DNA of 17,891 bases, taken from the NCBI GenBank assembly GCA_050298035.1, contig JBNKTK010000082.1:1-17891 (forward strand), read 5' to 3'. Shown piece by piece: positions 14,422 through 17,891 of this stretch. The stretch is from Gaoshiqia sp050298035. GTDB taxonomy: Bacteria; Bacteroidota; Bacteroidia; Bacteroidales; Prolixibacteraceae. Within the stretch, counting starts at the first letter, position 1, and every line of letters starts with the position of its first letter. The notes beneath the pieces are model-generated. The model did no database searches, was not told the origin of the DNA, and saw only the letters and a program-made list of their open reading frames with translations. The position numbers were made by a program, and so were the translations under genes.

Positions 14422-15414
14422 ATGAGTTATCCGATAACACGGTTAAGAAGACTACGCAAAACTGCCATTATCCGAAATATGGTACGCGAAACAGAAGTAA
14501 ACAGAGACGACCTGATCATGCCCTATTTTGTTTGTCCGGGCGAAAATGTCAGTAATCCGATAAAATCAATGCCCGGAAACTACCAACTGTCTATTGACCT
14601 GTTGGTGAAGGAAGTTCAGGACTTAATAAAATCGACAGGAGTAGACAAAATATTGCTGTTTGGCATTCCTGAATCGAAAGATGAACACGGACATGTTGCG
14701 TGCAGCCACGATGCCATTGTTCCACAAGCAATTCGTGCACTGAAAGAAGCTATCCCCCAGGTTATGATCGTTGCCGATGTTTGCAACTGTGAGTACACAA
14801 CCCACGGGCATTGCGGCACAATCGTCGACGGTGACGTACACAACGATACAACACTGCATATGTTGGCTGCTCAGTCGGTTACACTGGCAAAAGCCGGAGC
14901 TGACATTATTGCACCAAGTGATATGATGGACGGCAGGGTGGCGGCAATCCGTAAAGCGCTGGACGAAAACGGCTTTGAAAATACGCCAATCATGGCCTAT
15001 TCAGCAAAATACGCATCCGGTTTTTACGGGCCATTCCGCGATGCCGCCGAAAGTGCCCCCAAATTTGGAGACCGGAGCACTTATCAAATGGATCCGGCAA
15101 ACAGCGACGAAGCGCTTCGCGAAGTTGGACAGGACATCATTGAAGGTGCCGACATGGTAATGGTAAAACCTGCACTCAGCTACCTGGATATCATCAACCG
15201 GGTAAAAACAAACTTCAACATGCCGGTGGTTGCCTACAATGTCAGCGGAGAGTTTTCAATGGTGAAAGCCGCCGCGGCCAATGGTTGGATTGATGAAGAA
15301 CGTCTGATAAAAGAAATCCTGACATCAATCAAACGTGCTGGTGCCGATGTAATTATTACCTATCACGCCAAAGAGTTCGTGTTAAGTGAACTAAAAAAAG
15401 GAAACCGTGTCTGA
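14422..15414 (+). CDS. hemB: Porphobilinogen synthase (5-aminolevulinate dehydratase)
   Basis: Condenses two 5-aminolevulinate molecules to porphobilinogen. At 330 residues the length is normal. Seen: the active-site zinc ligand cluster DVCNCEYTTHGHCG with C121, C123 and C131, which marks the zinc-dependent class rather than the magnesium (Asp-rich) class; the two Schiff-base lysines K196 (YSAKYAS) and K249 (VMVKPA); APSDMMDGRV at 164-173; and YNVSGEF near residues 273-279. It starts 11 bases after hemD. The order hemA-C-D-B follows neither pathway order nor the E. coli layout, but it is a coherent block. Confidence 0.98.
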   Translation: MSYPITRLRRLRKTAIIRNMVRETEVNRDDLIMPYFVCPGENVSNPIKSMPGNYQLSIDLLVKEVQDLIKSTGVDKILLFGIPESKDEHGHVACSHDAIVPQAIRALKEAIPQVMIVADVCNCEYTTHGHCGTIVDGDVHNDTTLHMLAAQSVTLAKAGADIIAPSDMMDGRVAAIRKALDENGFENTPIMAYSAKYASGFYGPFRDAAESAPKFGDRSTYQMDPANSDEALREVGQDIIEGADMVMVKPALSYLDIINRVKTNFNMPVVAYNVSGEFSMVKAAAANGWIDEERLIKEILTSIKRAGADVIITYHAKEFVLSELKKGNRV

Positions 15415-15470
15415 TTTATAACCAAAACATCATTTACGGAACAAGCAGCTCATTCTAATAACATCTGATT

Positions 15471-16760
15471 ATGAAATTCAATCACAGCATAGAAGCATTT
15501 AAAGAAGCGAGACAATTGATCCCGGGAGGTGTTAACTCACCAGTCAGGGCATTCAAAAGCGTTCAGGCTGACCCGGTCTTCATCAAAAAAGCAAAAGGGT
15601 CAAAAATCTGGGACATTGATGGTAACGAATACCTGGATTTTGTCGCATCCTGGGGACCGCTGATCCTTGGTCATGCCCGCGAGGAAATCATTGAGGCGGT
15701 AAAACAGGCAGCAGAACTTGGAACAAGTTACGGCGCCCCTACCCTGATCGAAACCGAGATGGCACAGTTGATTACAGCAATGGTCCCATCGGTTGAGAAA
15801 GTAAGAATGGTTAATTCAGGCACTGAGGCAACAATGAGCGCTTTGCGCCTTGCCCGCGGATATACCAAGCGCGACCTTGTTGTGAAATTTGCCGGTTGCT
15901 ACCACGGACATGCTGACAGTTTTCTGATAAAGGCAGGTTCGGGAGCCATTACCCTTGGATTACCCGATAGCCCGGGTGTAACTAAAGCTTCGGCTCAAGA
16001 TACCCTGATTGCCAATTACAATGACCTGGAATCTGTTAAAAAATTATTTGAAGAACGAGGCGACGAAATTGCAGCTGTTATTCTTGAACCAGTTGCCGGC
16101 AACATGGGCGTAGTCCTTCCTGAGCCTGAATTTTTAAAAGGACTGAGGGACATAACCCGCCAATATGGCTCATTGCTGATATTTGACGAAGTAATTACAG
16201 GTTTCCGTTTAGCACCGGGTGGAGCGCAGGAGCGATTTAATATAGAACCGGACATCACAACACTTGGTAAAATTATCGGAGGTGGGCTGCCAGTTGGAGC
16301 ATATGGCGGCAAAGCTGAAATCATGAACCAACTTGCACCGGAAGGACCAGTATACCAGGCAGGCACCCTTTCCGGAAATCCGTTGGCAATGGCCGCCGGA
16401 ATTGTCATGCTGAAAACATTGAACGAAAATCCACGCATCTACCAGGAGCTGGAAAGAAAAGCTGCCCGTCTGGAAGCCGGACTGCGTTCAAATCTCGAAA
16501 AAGCAGGAATTCCCGGTGTTATAAACCGTATTGGTTCAATGCAAACATTGTTCTTTACTGAAAAAACACAGGTTAAATCATTTGAAGAAGCAATGACATC
16601 GGATACAACGAAATACGCCAGCTACTTTAAAAAATCGCTTGAAAGTGGCATCTATCTGGCGCCATCGCAATTTGAGTGCATGTTTGTTTCAGATGCCCAC
16701 ACCGACTCTGATATTGACAGGGTATTGGAAGCAAGCGAGAAAGCATTGAAAAGCCTGTAA
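15471..16760 (+). CDS. hemL: Glutamate-1-semialdehyde 2,1-aminomutase
   Basis: PLP enzyme that turns glutamate-1-semialdehyde, the HemA product, into 5-aminolevulinate. It is 429 residues. Seen: the family start SIEAFKEARQLIPGGVNSPVRAF at 6-28; VNSGTEATMSALRLARG at 114-130 (phosphate-binding region); CYHGHADSFLIKAGSG at 143-158; FDEVITGFR at 238-246; and the PLP lysine K267 in TTLGKIIGGGLPVGAYGG. These distinguish it from other class-III aminotransferases such as 4-aminobutyrate transaminase. The 56-base gap after hemB has no clear promoter box or terminator, so it probably shares the heme operon transcript. HemE follows after 23 bases. Confidence 0.98.
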   Translation: MKFNHSIEAFKEARQLIPGGVNSPVRAFKSVQADPVFIKKAKGSKIWDIDGNEYLDFVASWGPLILGHAREEIIEAVKQAAELGTSYGAPTLIETEMAQLITAMVPSVEKVRMVNSGTEATMSALRLARGYTKRDLVVKFAGCYHGHADSFLIKAGSGAITLGLPDSPGVTKASAQDTLIANYNDLESVKKLFEERGDEIAAVILEPVAGNMGVVLPEPEFLKGLRDITRQYGSLLIFDEVITGFRLAPGGAQERFNIEPDITTLGKIIGGGLPVGAYGGKAEIMNQLAPEGPVYQAGTLSGNPLAMAAGIVMLKTLNENPRIYQELERKAARLEAGLRSNLEKAGIPGVINRIGSMQTLFFTEKTQVKSFEEAMTSDTTKYASYFKKSLESGIYLAPSQFECMFVSDAHTDSDIDRVLEASEKALKSL

Positions 16761-16783
16761 TTTTCAAATTAAAAGAAGACAAA

Positions 16784-17812
16784 ATGCAATCGATATTTCT
16801 AGATAAACTGAAAGGTAAAAAAACAGAACGTCCCCCAGTTTGGTTTATGCGCCAAGCCGGCCGGGTGTTACCAAACTACAACAAGTTAAAAGAAAGATAC
16901 ACCTTTCACGAATTAATGGAAGACCCTACGCTGGCTGCCGAAGTTACACTGATGCCTGTTTATGATCTGGGGGTTGATGCAGCCATCCTGTTCTCCGACA
17001 TTCTGGTTATTCCGAATGCCATGGGAATGGAGCTGGAATTTACCGATCACGGGCCGGTTTTCAATAAACCGTTAAAATCATTTACAAACCCGGCTGATCA
17101 TTTAAAACCATCTCCGGAGAAGCTCGAATACATTTATCGCAACATCGATGAAATCATTCGTCAGCGACCGGAAAATACACCACTCATCGGTTTTTGCGGG
17201 GCACCATTAACAACAATGTGCTACATGGTTCAGGGGATCAGCTCCAATCCAAATTTTCCCGATGCAATAAAATTTCTTTTTCAACATAAAAAGGAAGCGC
17301 AAAGGCTTATTGATGCTATCGCTGATCTATCAGTCCATTATGCACAAAAACAAATTGAGCACGGCATAGAAGCATTTCAATTGTTTGAAACCCATGCAAA
17401 CCTGATTCCGGTTGAAATGTACGAGGAATTATTCATGCCTGCTGTACGAAAAATAGGCAATGCCGTCAGAAAAACCGGCACGCCATTTATTTTCTTTCCC
17501 AAAGGTTTGGGAACAGGATTAAAGCTTATAACTCCTGAAATTGCCGATTTTGTGAGTATCGACTGGCAAATGCCTATAAATCATGCCCGGGAACTAGTCC
17601 ATCCGGAGGTAGGGTTACAAGGGAATCTTGATCCCCGTTATTTATACAAGACCCAGGATGAGATTGAAACGATACTGGAAACATACAAGCCTTTCTTCAA
17701 TAAGAATGAGAAATGGATTTTTAACCTGGGACACGGATTTCTGCCTGATATCCCGTATGAGAATGCGAAATTCGTTGTTGACTGGATCAAAAGCACAAAT
17801 TGGTCAAAATAA
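16784..17812 (+). CDS. hemE: Uroporphyrinogen decarboxylase
   Basis: Removes four acetate carboxyls from uroporphyrinogen III to give coproporphyrinogen III. At 342 residues it is normal. Seen: the substrate-binding N-terminal motif PPVWFMRQAGRVLPNY near residues 18-33 with the two conserved arginines; ILFSDILVIPNAMGMELEF near 68-86 with the catalytic Asp; GFCGAPLTTMCYMVQG near 136-151; FETHANLI near 201-208; and the C-terminal FNLGHGFLPDIPYENAKFVVDW. V replaces the more usual aromatic residue in the MRQAGRYLP motif. It is the last heme gene in the window. The 79 bases after it contain no obvious terminator hairpin, so the operon may continue. Confidence 0.97.
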   Translation: MQSIFLDKLKGKKTERPPVWFMRQAGRVLPNYNKLKERYTFHELMEDPTLAAEVTLMPVYDLGVDAAILFSDILVIPNAMGMELEFTDHGPVFNKPLKSFTNPADHLKPSPEKLEYIYRNIDEIIRQRPENTPLIGFCGAPLTTMCYMVQGISSNPNFPDAIKFLFQHKKEAQRLIDAIADLSVHYAQKQIEHGIEAFQLFETHANLIPVEMYEELFMPAVRKIGNAVRKTGTPFIFFPKGLGTGLKLITPEIADFVSIDWQMPINHARELVHPEVGLQGNLDPRYLYKTQDEIETILETYKPFFNKNEKWIFNLGHGFLPDIPYENAKFVVDWIKSTNWSK

Positions 17813-17891
17813 AAGGGAGTGTAAAGTAAACTCTGTCTGGTTGTTTTTATTAGATAACTCAAATTTACTTTTTTGTTGTCAACACGCAAAT
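17813..17891. other. Right-edge non-coding sequence
   Basis: No terminator hairpin is seen. TACTTTTTTG at about 17865-17874 resembles a -7 box with two extra T, and GTTGTCAAC is a short palindrome. The next gene is beyond the window. Confidence 0.3.

Overview
The window comes from a Bacteroidota chromosome, most likely an environmental Bacteroidales/Marinilabiliales-type organism (inference). Evidence: six starts (five genes and rnpB) have a TAnnTTTG -7 box at the right distance, which is the promoter signature of this phylum. Ribosome-binding sites are weak. A DUF4301 gene, a DUF6807 (PmoA-like) secreted protein and a Bacteroidetes-style type II-C Cas9 are also present. No phylogenetic marker was searched, so genus is not claimed.

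Left end (1-1140): the first 316 codons of a cas9 gene on the minus strand, cut by the window edge, with a divergent tracrRNA-like gene just upstream of it. The tracrRNA has an anti-repeat ending in TCACAAT, a nexus hairpin, a second small hairpin and a UUCG-capped terminator. The CRISPR array and cas1/cas2 are not in the window and would be expected beyond the left edge.

Middle-left (1435-5411): a U32-family protein of the RlhA type (rRNA hydroxylase class), then a 0.5-kb gap. The gap holds a compact non-autonomous transposable element (about 394 bp) with 18-bp perfect terminal inverted repeats, a 9-10 bp target duplication and two inverted internal copies of a double-hairpin repeat. Next are a secreted DUF6807 protein and, on the minus strand, the RNase P RNA gene rnpB.

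Middle (5412-10806): a YhcC-like radical SAM gene (minus), a divergent DUF4301 gene, a tightly coupled pair (a TPR protein and a phosphosulfolactate synthase, ComA family) closed by a rho-independent terminator, and a small four-helix membrane protein.

Right (11069-17812): a small single-pass membrane protein of unknown function, then six tetrapyrrole genes in one direction: hemA-hemC-hemD-hemB-hemL-hemE. Together they encode the C5 route from glutamyl-tRNA through 5-aminolevulinate, porphobilinogen and uroporphyrinogen III to coproporphyrinogen III. hemA/hemC overlap, and hemC/hemD/hemB are spaced 5-11 nt, so at least this block is one operon; hemL and hemE probably belong to it.

The least ordinary items are the cas9/tracrRNA locus, the small transposable element with its REP-like modules, and the ComA gene coupled to a TPR protein.
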